Shown here one piece after another: positions 50,563 to 59,734 of a stretch of DNA of 64,000 bases. This DNA is from Pseudonocardia cypriaca. GTDB taxonomy: Bacteria > Actinomycetota > Actinomycetes > Mycobacteriales > Pseudonocardiaceae. Where the stretch lies: contig NZ_VFPH01000001.1 of assembly GCF_006717045.1 (NCBI RefSeq), forward strand, positions 2,604,001-2,668,000, read 5' to 3'. Numbering within the stretch: the first letter of the stretch is position 1; the number at the start of each line of letters is the position of its first letter. The position numbers and the translations under genes are program-made. Below the pieces are notes generated by a model that was not told where the DNA came from, made no database searches, and saw nothing but the letters and a program-made list of their open reading frames with translations.

Positions 50563-51009
50563 TCAGCCGCCGGAGCGGCAGGACACGCAGGCGAACTCGA
50601 ACGCCACCGCGTTGAACCCGATGTCCCGGTTCGAGCTGCGGTAGGTCACGGGGTGGGACCGCCCGCCGCACAGGGGCGTCTCGCGGAAGTGGCCCTCGAG
50701 GTTCGTGTTGTTCACGTACGACCGTGCTCCTCCGGAGATCTGATGGCACCACGGGGTCTCGAAGATGACGTTCTTGCTCCCGCCGAAGCCAGCCGCTGAC
50801 CAGGCGCAGAACTCCCTGGATCCGCACGCCTGCTGTGCCGACTGCGGCGACGCGGAGGCGGCGGTCGGCACCAGGAACGCGAAAACCATGGAGAGCGCGA
50901 ACGTCGCTGCCGTCATCGCGGCACGGTGTCGCCCGGTCCTGGGTCGCCCGGTCCTGGGTCGCCGGGTTCTGAACCGCCGGGCCGTCTGTCCAGCCGTCTG
51001 CCGTGCCAT
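50563..51009 (-). CDS. secreted peptidase-inhibitor I36-like protein
   Basis: This is a 148-residue exported protein. A long Arg-rich head with an imperfect RPRTG repeat precedes a hydrophobic signal (FALSMVFAFLVPTAASA). The mature domain has SREFCAWSAAGFGGSKNVIF and several Cys, like the beta/gamma-crystallin-type I36 inhibitors (SmpI) of actinomycetes. It may inhibit secreted metalloproteases. A start at an internal Met (MTAATFALSM, residue 32) would give a normal-length signal peptide. It converges on pdxS. Confidence 0.7.
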   Translation of the reverse strand: MARQTAGQTARRFRTRRPRTGRPRTGRHRAAMTAATFALSMVFAFLVPTAASASPQSAQQACGSREFCAWSAAGFGGSKNVIFETPWCHQISGGARSYVNNTNLEGHFRETPLCGGRSHPVTYRSSNRDIGFNAVAFEFACVSCRSGG

Positions 51010-51210
51010 CTGTCGAGTCCCCCTCGGATCGGCCGTGTACCGAATAGTCGATCTTAGCTTGCAAGATCAACTGGCCGTGATCCGCCGTTACGCCCGGTTC
51101 GCTCGATCCGGTCGAACGCGCCCCCCGGTGCGGTGACACGTCCGGCCGGAGTAACGGGCGCTGCTTAGTGTCCGGTGTCCGAGTTGTGACTCGAGGTGCG
51201 GGGGAGACGG

Positions 51211-52080
51211 ATGAGGCGATCTCTGACCATCGCGGCCATCGTCGGGACGGTCGTGCTCGGGAGCGCGTCGACGGCCGTGGCGTCCCCCCAGCCGGCCCCG
51301 CCACCGCCGGCGACGCAGGCGGCTCCCGCCCAGTCGGTCGGGCAGGAGACGAGCGCCGCCGCGCTGCTCGGCTGGGGCGAGCCGAACCGCGTCGAGGAGT
51401 TCGACGGGCCGCTCGGCGACAGCTGGAACATCTACGACGGGCCGGGCCACGCCGGGAAGGGGCGCCGCACCCCGTCCGCCCTGAGCTTCTCCGACGGGAT
51501 CATGACGATCACCGGTAGCCCGAAGGGTGACACCGCTGGCATGGCCTGGGAGCCGGGACAGCGCTACGGCCGCTGGGAGGGGCGGGTCAAGGCGCCCGCG
51601 AGCGACGAGTCCTACAACGCCCTGTTGCTGCTCTGGCCCGACGCCGAGGACTTCCCGGTGGGCGGCGAGATCGACTTCGTGGAGATGATGGACCCCGCCC
51701 GCCAGAGCACGAACATCTTCCTGCACTACGGCGAGGACAACGACCAGATCGCCGGCGAGGTGAAGATCGATGCCACCCAGTGGCACAACTGGGCCGTCGA
51801 GTGGGCGCCCACCCACGTCGCCGCGTACGTGGACGGCAAGGAGTGGTGGCGGACCGACAGGACCGAGATCCTCCCGCCCCGCGCCATGCACCTGTGCGTC
51901 CAGCTCGACTGGTTCCCCGGCGACGGCAAGGGTGAGGTGCAGGAGTCGCACATGCTCGTCGACTGGGTGAAGCAGTACCCGTACCCGGGGGCCGACGCCG
52001 CGGAGGGCGCTCCCGCGCCGCTGACCGAAGGCACCCAGGACGCCCTGCGGTCGTCCCAGCGGGCCCCGTCCGGGCGTTAG
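51211..52080 (+). CDS. secreted glycoside hydrolase family 16 protein
   Basis: This 289-residue exported enzyme has a signal peptide (SLTIAAIVGTVVLGSASTAVA) and a Pro-rich linker, then a GH16 jelly roll with the catalytic GGEIDFVEMMD (E-x-D-x2-E), GRWEGRVKAPAS and HNWAVEWAPTHVAAYVDG. Family members cleave beta-1,3/1,4-glucans and related polysaccharides; the exact substrate cannot be told. ATG 51211 with a GGGGGAG site is preferred over GTG 51196. Its 5' region (51010-51210) holds promoters shared with the divergent I36-like gene. Confidence 0.88.
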   Translation: MRRSLTIAAIVGTVVLGSASTAVASPQPAPPPPATQAAPAQSVGQETSAAALLGWGEPNRVEEFDGPLGDSWNIYDGPGHAGKGRRTPSALSFSDGIMTITGSPKGDTAGMAWEPGQRYGRWEGRVKAPASDESYNALLLLWPDAEDFPVGGEIDFVEMMDPARQSTNIFLHYGEDNDQIAGEVKIDATQWHNWAVEWAPTHVAAYVDGKEWWRTDRTEILPPRAMHLCVQLDWFPGDGKGEVQESHMLVDWVKQYPYPGADAAEGAPAPLTEGTQDALRSSQRAPSGR

Positions 52081-52631
52081 AGGTACTCCATCACCAGCAC
52101 CGCGGAGCAGCCCGGGGTGAGCGCCTCGTAGGTGTGCGGGCGGTCGCCGGGGAAGCGGGCGTAGTCGCCGACGCCGAGCTCCACCTCGCCGCCGACGGGT
52201 CCCGCCCGCCACCTCCCCGCCGTGACGATCATGTGTTCGGTGGTGCCGGGGATGTGGCTGTCGGCGGCGCGCTGCGGGCCCGGCTCGCCCGCGATGACGT
52301 GCAGGTCGCGGCGCGCGCCTGGCGGGCAGGCGGCGAGCAGGGTGCCGCTGAACGGGGCGTGCTCGGACGGGATCGCCGTCCCCTCGCCCGCGCGCAGGAC
52401 GTGCACGGGGGCGGAAGGCGGGTCGACCAGCCTGCTGAAGGGGACGTCCAGCACCACGGCGAGCGCCCAGAGGGTCTCGACGCTCGGGTTGCCGGTGCCC
52501 CCCTCCAGCTGGGAGAGGGTCGACTTCGCGATGCCGGCGCGGCGGGCGAGCTCGGTGAGTGAGATGCCGTGCCGCTCGCGCTCCCGGCGCAGCGAGGCCG
52601 CGATGACGGACAACGGGCCCGTTCGGTCCAT
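52077..52631 (-). CDS. XRE-family regulator with cupin sensor domain
   Basis: This 184-residue regulator has an N-terminal XRE helix-turn-helix (ISLTELARRAGIAKSTLSQLE) and a C-terminal cupin (SHIPGTTEHMIVTAGRWRAG, DYARFPGDRPHTYEAL). This PuuR/SutR-like layout usually senses a small metabolite. It is divergent from azlCD with 54 bases between starts and most likely controls that exporter. The stop overlaps the GH16 stop by 4 bases, convergently. Confidence 0.9.
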   Translation of the reverse strand: MDRTGPLSVIAASLRRERERHGISLTELARRAGIAKSTLSQLEGGTGNPSVETLWALAVVLDVPFSRLVDPPSAPVHVLRAGEGTAIPSEHAPFSGTLLAACPPGARRDLHVIAGEPGPQRAADSHIPGTTEHMIVTAGRWRAGPVGGEVELGVGDYARFPGDRPHTYEALTPGCSAVLVMEYL

Positions 52632-52641
52632 CGGACTCCTT

Positions 52642-52657
52642 GTTCGGCTTGACGAAC
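52642..52657. promoter_or_regulatory. operator candidate GTTCG-N6-CGAAC in the XRE/azlC divergent promoter
   Basis: A perfect 5-base inverted repeat lies between the divergent starts (52631 and 52686). A second GTTC-like half-site follows at 52670. It is the best candidate binding site for the XRE-cupin regulator. Confidence 0.4.
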
Positions 52658-52685
52658 GCGCCTTGCGTCGTTCACTCTACTGGAC

Positions 52686-53363
52686 ATGCGTTCGCTCACC
52701 CGAACACTCCACGCGGACGACCTCCGCGATGCACTCGCGCTGGCAGCCGCGATCGCCGTCGTCGGTGCCTCGTTCGGCGCGCTGGCCGGCACCGCGGGGG
52801 TGCCGTTCGTCCTGATGATCGCGCTCTCGGTGGTGGTGTTCGCCGGCGCGTCGCAGTTCCTGGTGGTGGCCGTGGTGGCGGCGGGCGGCAACGTGTTCGC
52901 GGCCGTGGCCGCCGGGCTGCTGATGAACGCGCGGCACGTGCCGTTCGGGCTGGCGATCGGCGACACCATCGCCGATCGCTGGCCGGCCCGGCTGCTAGGG
53001 GCGCACCTGCTCATCGACGAGTCGGTGGCGTTCTCCCGGGCCAGGGGGAGCGGGCCCCGCGGCCGCGCCGCCTACTGGACCTGCGGGATCCTGCTCTTCG
53101 TCTTCTGGAACGTCGGGGCGATCGTGGGCAGGCTGGCAGGCTCCGCCATCCCGGATCCGGCCGCTTTCGGGGTCGACGCCGCGTTCCCCGCCGCGCTGCT
53201 GGCCATGCTGCTGCCCGCGCTGCGGCGCGCCGACGCCCGCAGGGTCGGGCTCACGGCGGCCGTCGTGGCGCTCGCCGCCACCCCGTTCCTGCCCGCCGGG
53301 GTGCCGGTGATCGTCGGGCTCCTCGGCCTGCTGGCGGCGCGCACGGCGCGGGAGGAGTCATGA
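52686..53363 (+). CDS. azlC: AzlC-like amino-acid exporter, large subunit
   Basis: This 225-residue membrane protein has about five to six helices and the AzlC core GASFGALAGTAGVPFVLMIA, VFAGASQFLVVAVVAAGG and LLMNARHVPFGLAIG (the N-A-R-H motif). With AzlD it exports branched-chain amino acids or azaleucine. The regulator encoded divergently probably derepresses it when an amino acid accumulates. It overlaps azlD by 4 bases. Confidence 0.92.
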   Translation: MRSLTRTLHADDLRDALALAAAIAVVGASFGALAGTAGVPFVLMIALSVVVFAGASQFLVVAVVAAGGNVFAAVAAGLLMNARHVPFGLAIGDTIADRWPARLLGAHLLIDESVAFSRARGSGPRGRAAYWTCGILLFVFWNVGAIVGRLAGSAIPDPAAFGVDAAFPAALLAMLLPALRRADARRVGLTAAVVALAATPFLPAGVPVIVGLLGLLAARTAREES

Positions 53364-53668
53364 GTTGGGCCGCGGTACTCACGCTGGGCGTCGGCACCTA
53401 CCTGCTGCGGCTGGTCGGGATCGTCCTGCGGGACCGGATGACGGTGCCCGAGCGCGTGGAGCGCTACCTCGACCTGGCCGCCACGGCGCTCCTGGTGGCC
53501 CTCGTCGCCACCGCCACCCTCACCGAGGGCGGCGGGTTCGCCGGGTGGGCGCGGCCCGCGGGCGTGCTCGTCGGCGCAGTGGCGGCGTGGCGGCGCGTGC
53601 CGTTCGTGCTGGTCGTGGTGCTCGCCGCCGCCACGACGGCCGGCCTGCGGATCCTGGGGGTGCCGTGA
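53360..53668 (+). CDS. azlD: AzlD-like amino-acid exporter, small subunit
   Basis: This 102-residue protein has three to four membrane helices with TLGVGTYLLRLVGIVLRDRM and YLDLAATALLVALVATA, typical of AzlD. It forms the export complex with AzlC, whose gene it overlaps by an ATGA. It converges on the EF-G2-like gene, 3 bases apart. Confidence 0.9.
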   Translation: MSWAAVLTLGVGTYLLRLVGIVLRDRMTVPERVERYLDLAATALLVALVATATLTEGGGFAGWARPAGVLVGAVAAWRRVPFVLVVVLAAATTAGLRILGVP

Positions 53669-53671
53669 GCG

Positions 53672-55819
53672 TTAGCCGGGGGCCACGTCGTAGCGGGCGA
53701 ACCGGCGGGTGAACGTCGCCGCGCCCGCCGTCAGTGCCCGCAGGTCCACGGCGTAACGCAGCAGCTCGATGCTCGGCACCTCGGCCCGTACGAGCGTTCG
53801 GCCGTGGCCCGCGATGTCCGTGCCCATCACGCGCCCGCGCCGCCCGGACAGGTCGCCGAGCACGGAGCCCAGGTGCTCGTCGGGCACCCGGATCGACACC
53901 TCGTCGTACGGCTCCAGCGTGACGAGGCCGCACGCCTGCGCCGCCTCCCTCAGCGCGAGGGCGCCCGCGGTCTGGAACGCGGCGTCGGAGGAGTCGACGC
54001 TGTGCGCCTTGCCGTCGACGAGCCTGGCTCGGAAGTCGACCACCGGGTGGTGGTCGTCGGTGAGGCCGCGGTCGGCCTGCGCCCGGATCCCCTTCTCGAC
54101 GCTCGGGATGAACTGGTTCGGAACGGCCCCGCCGAAGATCTTGTCGACGAACTCGATGCCGGAGCCGCGGGGGAGCGGCTCGAACTCGACGTGGCAGACG
54201 GCGTACTGCCCGTGCCCGCCGGACTGCTTGACGTGCCGGCCGGTGACCTTCGCCGGCTTGGCGAGGCTGGTCCGCAGCGGCACGCGGACCGGCTCGGTGT
54301 CGACCTCCGCGCCACCCGAGCGCAGCCGGGAGAGCACGACGTCGGCGTGCGCCTCGCCCATGCACCACAGCACGGTCTGGTGGGTCTCCTGGTTGCGTTC
54401 CAGGCGCAGGGTCGGGTCGGCGGCGACGATCTTGGCGAGGGTCTTGACCATCGCGTCCTCGTCGCCCCGGGTGCGAGCCGTGATCGCGACCGGCAGCAGC
54501 GGCTCGGGCAGGTTCCAGCAGGAGAGCAGCAGCGGGTGGTCGGCGGCCGAGACGGTGTCGCCGGTCTCGGCGCTACCGAGCTTCGTGAGCGCGCAGATGT
54601 CGCCCGCGATGCACGCGTCGACCTCACGCAGGGTGGCGCCGAGCGGCCCGTAGACGTGGGCGAGCTTCTCGTCGGCGTCGTGACCGTCCGCCTCGCCGGT
54701 GCGCTGCGTCGGGATGCCGGTCGGATGCCCGCTCACGTGCACGATGGACTCGGGGCGCAGCGTCCCGGAGAACACGCGCACGAGCGACACCCGGCCGACG
54801 TAGGCGTCGGCGGAGGTCCGGACGACCTCCGCGGCGAGCGGGCCCTGCGGGTCGGCGGCGAGCGGCGGGTGCTCGGCCCCGTCGATCCTGGTGACACCGG
54901 GCAGCGGATGCTCGAGCGGGGACGGGAAGCCGCCGACCATCACCTCGAGGAGCGCGTCGAGTCCGGTGCCGGACGCGGCGCAGACCGGGATCACCGGGTG
55001 GAACGTGCCGCGGGCGACGGCGGTCTCCAGGTCGTCGATGAGCGTCGCCACCTCGATGTCCTCGCCGCCGAGGTAGCGGTCCATGAGCGTCTCGTCCTCG
55101 GACTGCTCGATGATGCCCTCGATCAGCGTGGCCCGCGCGTCCTCGGCGCCGGGCGGCGCCTGACCGGCCGGGGTCTGGGAGAGCAGGCCGTAGAGCCCGG
55201 TGAGCGTCTCGCCGTCGCGCAGCGGGAGGTAGAGCGGGGCGACCCCGTTGCCGAACGCCTCCTGGCACGCCGCGATGGTGGCCTCGATGTCGGCGCGCGG
55301 GTTGTCGCAGCGGGCGACGACGACCGCGCGGGGCATGCCCACGGCGGCGCACTCCTCCCACTGGGCGACGATCGTGGGGTCGACCGGGCCCTCGCGGCCC
55401 GCGTTCGCCGGCACGACGAAGAGCGCGGCGTCGGCGGCGCGCAGCCCGGCGCGCAGCTCGCCGACGAAGTCCCCGTACCCGGGGGTGTCGATCAGGTTGA
55501 TCTTGGTGTCCGCGTGGAAGAGGGGAGCGACGGACAGGGCCACGGAGCGCTGCTGGCGGACGGCGGCGGGGTCGTGGTCGCAGACCGTGGTGCCGTCGAG
55601 CACGGTGCCGGCACGCGGGATCTCGCCGGTGTGCGCGAGCAGCGCCTCCACCAGCGTCGTCTTCCCGGAACCGGACGGTCCGACGAGGACCGCATTGCGC
55701 ACCCGGGACGGGTCGCTGACGGTGGGGGCCGTCCCACGGCTCCCTGCGCGCTGCCCGGCCTCTGCTCTGACCGCCATCGAGGACCACCTCCGCGACGCTG
55801 CGTGTGACGTGTCCGCCAT
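53672..55819 (-). CDS. EF-G2-like translational GTPase
   Basis: This 715-residue elongation-factor-G paralogue has G1 in GPSGSGKTTLVEALL, G3 in DTPGYGDF, domain II (VVRTSADAYVGRVSLVRVFSG), domain IV (GRHVKQSGGHGQYAVCHVEFE) and domain V at the end. G1 with GSGKT instead of AHIDAGKT is the EF-G2 (FusA2) type of actinobacteria. The usual G4 N/TKxD motif reads ARCD here, which may weaken guanine selection. The role of EF-G2 is unclear; it does not replace EF-G in mycobacteria. A GGGAGGGG site precedes ATG 55819. Confidence 0.88.
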   Translation of the reverse strand: MADTSHAASRRWSSMAVRAEAGQRAGSRGTAPTVSDPSRVRNAVLVGPSGSGKTTLVEALLAHTGEIPRAGTVLDGTTVCDHDPAAVRQQRSVALSVAPLFHADTKINLIDTPGYGDFVGELRAGLRAADAALFVVPANAGREGPVDPTIVAQWEECAAVGMPRAVVVARCDNPRADIEATIAACQEAFGNGVAPLYLPLRDGETLTGLYGLLSQTPAGQAPPGAEDARATLIEGIIEQSEDETLMDRYLGGEDIEVATLIDDLETAVARGTFHPVIPVCAASGTGLDALLEVMVGGFPSPLEHPLPGVTRIDGAEHPPLAADPQGPLAAEVVRTSADAYVGRVSLVRVFSGTLRPESIVHVSGHPTGIPTQRTGEADGHDADEKLAHVYGPLGATLREVDACIAGDICALTKLGSAETGDTVSAADHPLLLSCWNLPEPLLPVAITARTRGDEDAMVKTLAKIVAADPTLRLERNQETHQTVLWCMGEAHADVVLSRLRSGGAEVDTEPVRVPLRTSLAKPAKVTGRHVKQSGGHGQYAVCHVEFEPLPRGSGIEFVDKIFGGAVPNQFIPSVEKGIRAQADRGLTDDHHPVVDFRARLVDGKAHSVDSSDAAFQTAGALALREAAQACGLVTLEPYDEVSIRVPDEHLGSVLGDLSGRRGRVMGTDIAGHGRTLVRAEVPSIELLRYAVDLRALTAGAATFTRRFARYDVAPG

Positions 55820-55887
55820 CACACACCCCTCCCGGAGTGCCCACAACCCCTGCCGGATGCCTCGCACCGGCAGGGGTCGGGGGAGCA

Positions 55888-56322
55888 TCAGGTCGTGGTC
55901 CGGGTCGCCGAGGAGACGAGCTGGGCGACGGCGATGAGCCCTCCGGCGATGCCGACCAACCCGCCGATCACGGCGAAGCTCTCGGAGCGGGACAGCGTCG
56001 GCAGGGCCACGACCAGGAGGAACCCGCCGAAGACGCGCAGGCATCCGATCATGAGCCGTGCGCCGGCCGGTGGCCGGCTGATGAGCCGGACGAGCGCGAC
56101 CCACATCAGCACGACCGGCGGTGCCACGAACACGACGGCGATCACGAGGGCGCCGATGGCAATCCCCCGGTCGGCCGCCGAGGCGGATCCGAGCACGAGG
56201 AGCCCGAGGCCTGCCATGAAGAGGGCCAGCGCCGTGAGTGCGAGCGTCACGATTCCGGAGCAGACGAGCGCGGTGCGGAGCTGCGGGCTGCGGGTCAGGG
56301 TGCCGCCGGCTGGGGTGGTCAT
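55888..56322 (-). CDS. four-helix membrane protein, unknown family
   Basis: This 144-residue protein has about four hydrophobic helices (LVCSGIVTLALTALALFMAG, IAIGALVIAVVFVAPPVVLM, GCLRVFGGFLLVVALP and FAVIGGLVGIAGGLIAVAQL). I do not recognise the family. It lies 17 bases downstream of the DUF4328-like gene on the same strand, so both are probably co-transcribed. Confidence 0.65.
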   Translation of the reverse strand: MTTPAGGTLTRSPQLRTALVCSGIVTLALTALALFMAGLGLLVLGSASAADRGIAIGALVIAVVFVAPPVVLMWVALVRLISRPPAGARLMIGCLRVFGGFLLVVALPTLSRSESFAVIGGLVGIAGGLIAVAQLVSSATRTTT

Positions 56323-56339
56323 CTGATCGTCCCTTCCGC

Positions 56340-57083
56340 TCAGGCCTGCTGCGCCGGGAACAGCAGCTCGGTCTGCTGCCTGCTGACCCGGCGGATGATC
56401 GTGATGAGCATGGCGCAGGCCGGGGCGAACACCAGCGCTGTCACCGTGTTGTAGAGCGCGATCCCGAGGAGACCCTGCAGCGCGTCCGCGCCGCCGCCCG
56501 CGAGCCGGCCGTCGGGCGTGTAGGTCAGCACGTGGAACGAGAAGAAGGGCTTGATGAGCATCGACACGAGCGTGGCCCCGACCGTGATCCCCCAGCACGC
56601 GCGCACGAGGCGGACGGTGCCGTCGGCGGGACGGCCCGGGCTGCTGCCGATGCAGATGTCCTCGAGGATCGGGCGGAACCACCAGTAGTTCGCGAACGGC
56701 ACGACCATGCCGCCCACGGAGAAGCCGGGGGAGTAGCGGAAGCGGTAGCCGGGGGACAGCAGGCCCGCGTTGGTGCGGGCCCGGTGGATCCAGACGAGCC
56801 AGGTGATGCAGGTCGCGACGATGAGCGGGAGCGCCAGCAGCCCGAGCCCGAGGGACGCGAACCCGGAGGAGTACTGCTCCCAGAACCCATCGGCGGAGAG
56901 CCGGCCGTTGACGTGGTCGGAGAGCAGCCGGTAGTTCGACCAGTCCGTCACGACGAACACCACCAGTAGCACGGCGAGTGCGATGTTGAGCGCACCGATG
57001 GCGGTGCCGAGCCCGGAGATCGGTCGCGGGTGGGTGGGCGCGGTGGTGGGAGCGGGCTCGACGGGCGGCGGGACGGTGGTCAT
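56340..57083 (-). CDS. DUF4328-like membrane protein
   Basis: This 247-residue protein has a Pro-rich N-terminus and at least four membrane helices. A segment reading ITWLVWIHRARTNAGLLSPG then RYSPGFSVGGMVVPFANYWW is the DUF4328 signature (WxxRxxxN..., PFANxW). The family is common in actinobacteria and has no known function. A GGAGG site lies 6 bases before ATG 57083. It is divergent from the malic enzyme gene and upstream of a second membrane-protein gene. Confidence 0.85.
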   Translation of the reverse strand: MTTVPPPVEPAPTTAPTHPRPISGLGTAIGALNIALAVLLVVFVVTDWSNYRLLSDHVNGRLSADGFWEQYSSGFASLGLGLLALPLIVATCITWLVWIHRARTNAGLLSPGYRFRYSPGFSVGGMVVPFANYWWFRPILEDICIGSSPGRPADGTVRLVRACWGITVGATLVSMLIKPFFSFHVLTYTPDGRLAGGGADALQGLLGIALYNTVTALVFAPACAMLITIIRRVSRQQTELLFPAQQA

Positions 57084-57190
57084 CGGAACCTCCGGGTGGG
57101 TGGCGGACACCGTGGGCGACCCGGCCCGGAGCTGCGTCGTTGGGTGCTGTGGCGCGGATCACAGCAGGCAGGCGTGGATAGGGTGCGGAG

Positions 57191-58588
<1,398 letters not shown>

Positions 58589-58589
58589 C

Positions 58590-58676
58590 CGCGACTCGCG
58601 AACACCCAGAGCGCGACTCGCGGATGTGGGCGCGCCCCGAGTTGCGCGAGTCGCGGTCTGGGTGCGCGCGAGTCGG
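58590..58676. terminator. long hairpin with repeated GCGACTCGCG units between convergent genes
   Basis: Left-arm units at 58588-58600 and 58611-58623 pair with right-arm units at 58645-58657 and about 58665-58676, and CACCCAGA (58603-58610) pairs with TCTGGGTG (58657-58664). About 33 of 35 positions can pair. It fills the gap between the malic enzyme stop and the convergent LysR stop, so it should end both transcripts. Confidence 0.7.
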
Positions 58677-58678
58677 GG

Positions 58679-59611
58679 TCAGCCCGCGAACAGGTGCCGG
58701 TCAGGCGGTGCCAGCCAGCACTCCCTGCGGGTGGGCGGGTGGTAGTCGGCCTTCAGGTGCGCGACCAGCCCGGGTAGCAGCGGGTGGCGGTTGTCGCGCC
58801 GCCACAGCAGGAAGTGCGGGTAGCACGGCACCGGCGGTGCCACCGGGATCCGGACGAGGTCCGGGTGCCAGGGCACGCGCACACCCTCGCCCGCGAACGT
58901 GACGGTCGTCGTCGAGCGGGCCACCTCGTCGAGGAGGTGGTCGAAGCCGAAGTTGGGGCCGCGCGTCTCGATGTGCAGCGCGAACTCGGCGGCGAGGTCG
59001 GTGAACCACGCGGTCCACTCGGTGCCGGGCGTGTTCCCGGGCATCCACGCGGTGGTGCCGGCCAGCTCGGCCATCGTGACCTCCCTGCGGCCCGCCAACG
59101 GGTGCGTGGCTCCGACCAGGACGTGCAGCGGGTCGAGGCAGACGGGTGTGTGCGCCAGCGCGGGGTCCAGCGGGCCGAGCACCCGGGCGAACGCCGCGTC
59201 GACCGAGCCGCGGAGCAACGCCGGCACGGCCGACCGCAGGCCGTCGGACGTGATGATCTCGACGTCGGCGCCCGTGCTCTCGTGGAAGTCCCGGACCAGC
59301 TCGGTGGTGGCGAGCCGGGTGCCGAGCACGTCCACGCGCAGCGCGCGGCGCCGGGACCGCACCGCGTCGACCGCCTGATCGGCCGTGGCGAGCAGGGCGC
59401 GGGCCGGCAGCAGGAACGCAGCACCGTCCTCGGTCGGCTCGGCGCCCGCGGGCGTCCGGCGCAGCAACGTGGTGCCGAGGTCGGTCTCGAGCTTCGCGAT
59501 CCTCTTGGACACGGCCTGCTGGGACAGCCCCAGCTCGTCGGCGGCCTCGCCGAACCGGCGGCGGCCCGCGACCGCGACGAACGCCCGGACCGCGCCCAGA
59601 TCGAGCTCCAC
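58679..59611 (-). CDS. LysR-family transcriptional regulator
   Basis: This is a 310-residue LysR protein with a clear winged helix (ADELGLSQQAVSKRIAKLET) and an effector domain (LRVDVLGTRLATTELVRDF). GTG 59611 has a strong GGAGG site. It is divergent from dnaE with 123 bases between starts, and the palindrome at 59625-59643 is probably its own operator. Its targets are not obvious; control of a replicative polymerase gene would be unusual, so autoregulation and distant targets are more likely. Confidence 0.9.
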   Translation of the reverse strand: MELDLGAVRAFVAVAGRRRFGEAADELGLSQQAVSKRIAKLETDLGTTLLRRTPAGAEPTEDGAAFLLPARALLATADQAVDAVRSRRRALRVDVLGTRLATTELVRDFHESTGADVEIITSDGLRSAVPALLRGSVDAAFARVLGPLDPALAHTPVCLDPLHVLVGATHPLAGRREVTMAELAGTTAWMPGNTPGTEWTAWFTDLAAEFALHIETRGPNFGFDHLLDEVARSTTTVTFAGEGVRVPWHPDLVRIPVAPPVPCYPHFLLWRRDNRHPLLPGLVAHLKADYHPPTRRECWLAPPDRHLFAG

Positions 59612-59624
59612 CCACCACCTCCTA

Positions 59625-59643
59625 CGACAACCGTTGGTTGTCG
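59625..59643. promoter_or_regulatory. palindrome CGACAACC-N3-GGTTGTCG upstream of the LysR gene
   Basis: Perfect 8-base arms around GTT lie 14 bases upstream of the LysR start. The symmetric form and place suit a regulator-binding site controlling the LysR gene, although the N3 spacing is shorter than the classical LysR T-N11-A box unless counted from the inner bases. Confidence 0.5.
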
Positions 59644-59734
59644 ACGACCGCGTGTCTGCTGTTGGACCGCAGGGCTTCGTCCCGGCTGGGATGCCTGATC
59701 GAAGATCGGCAGCCCACCACCGAGGAGCGTACGC

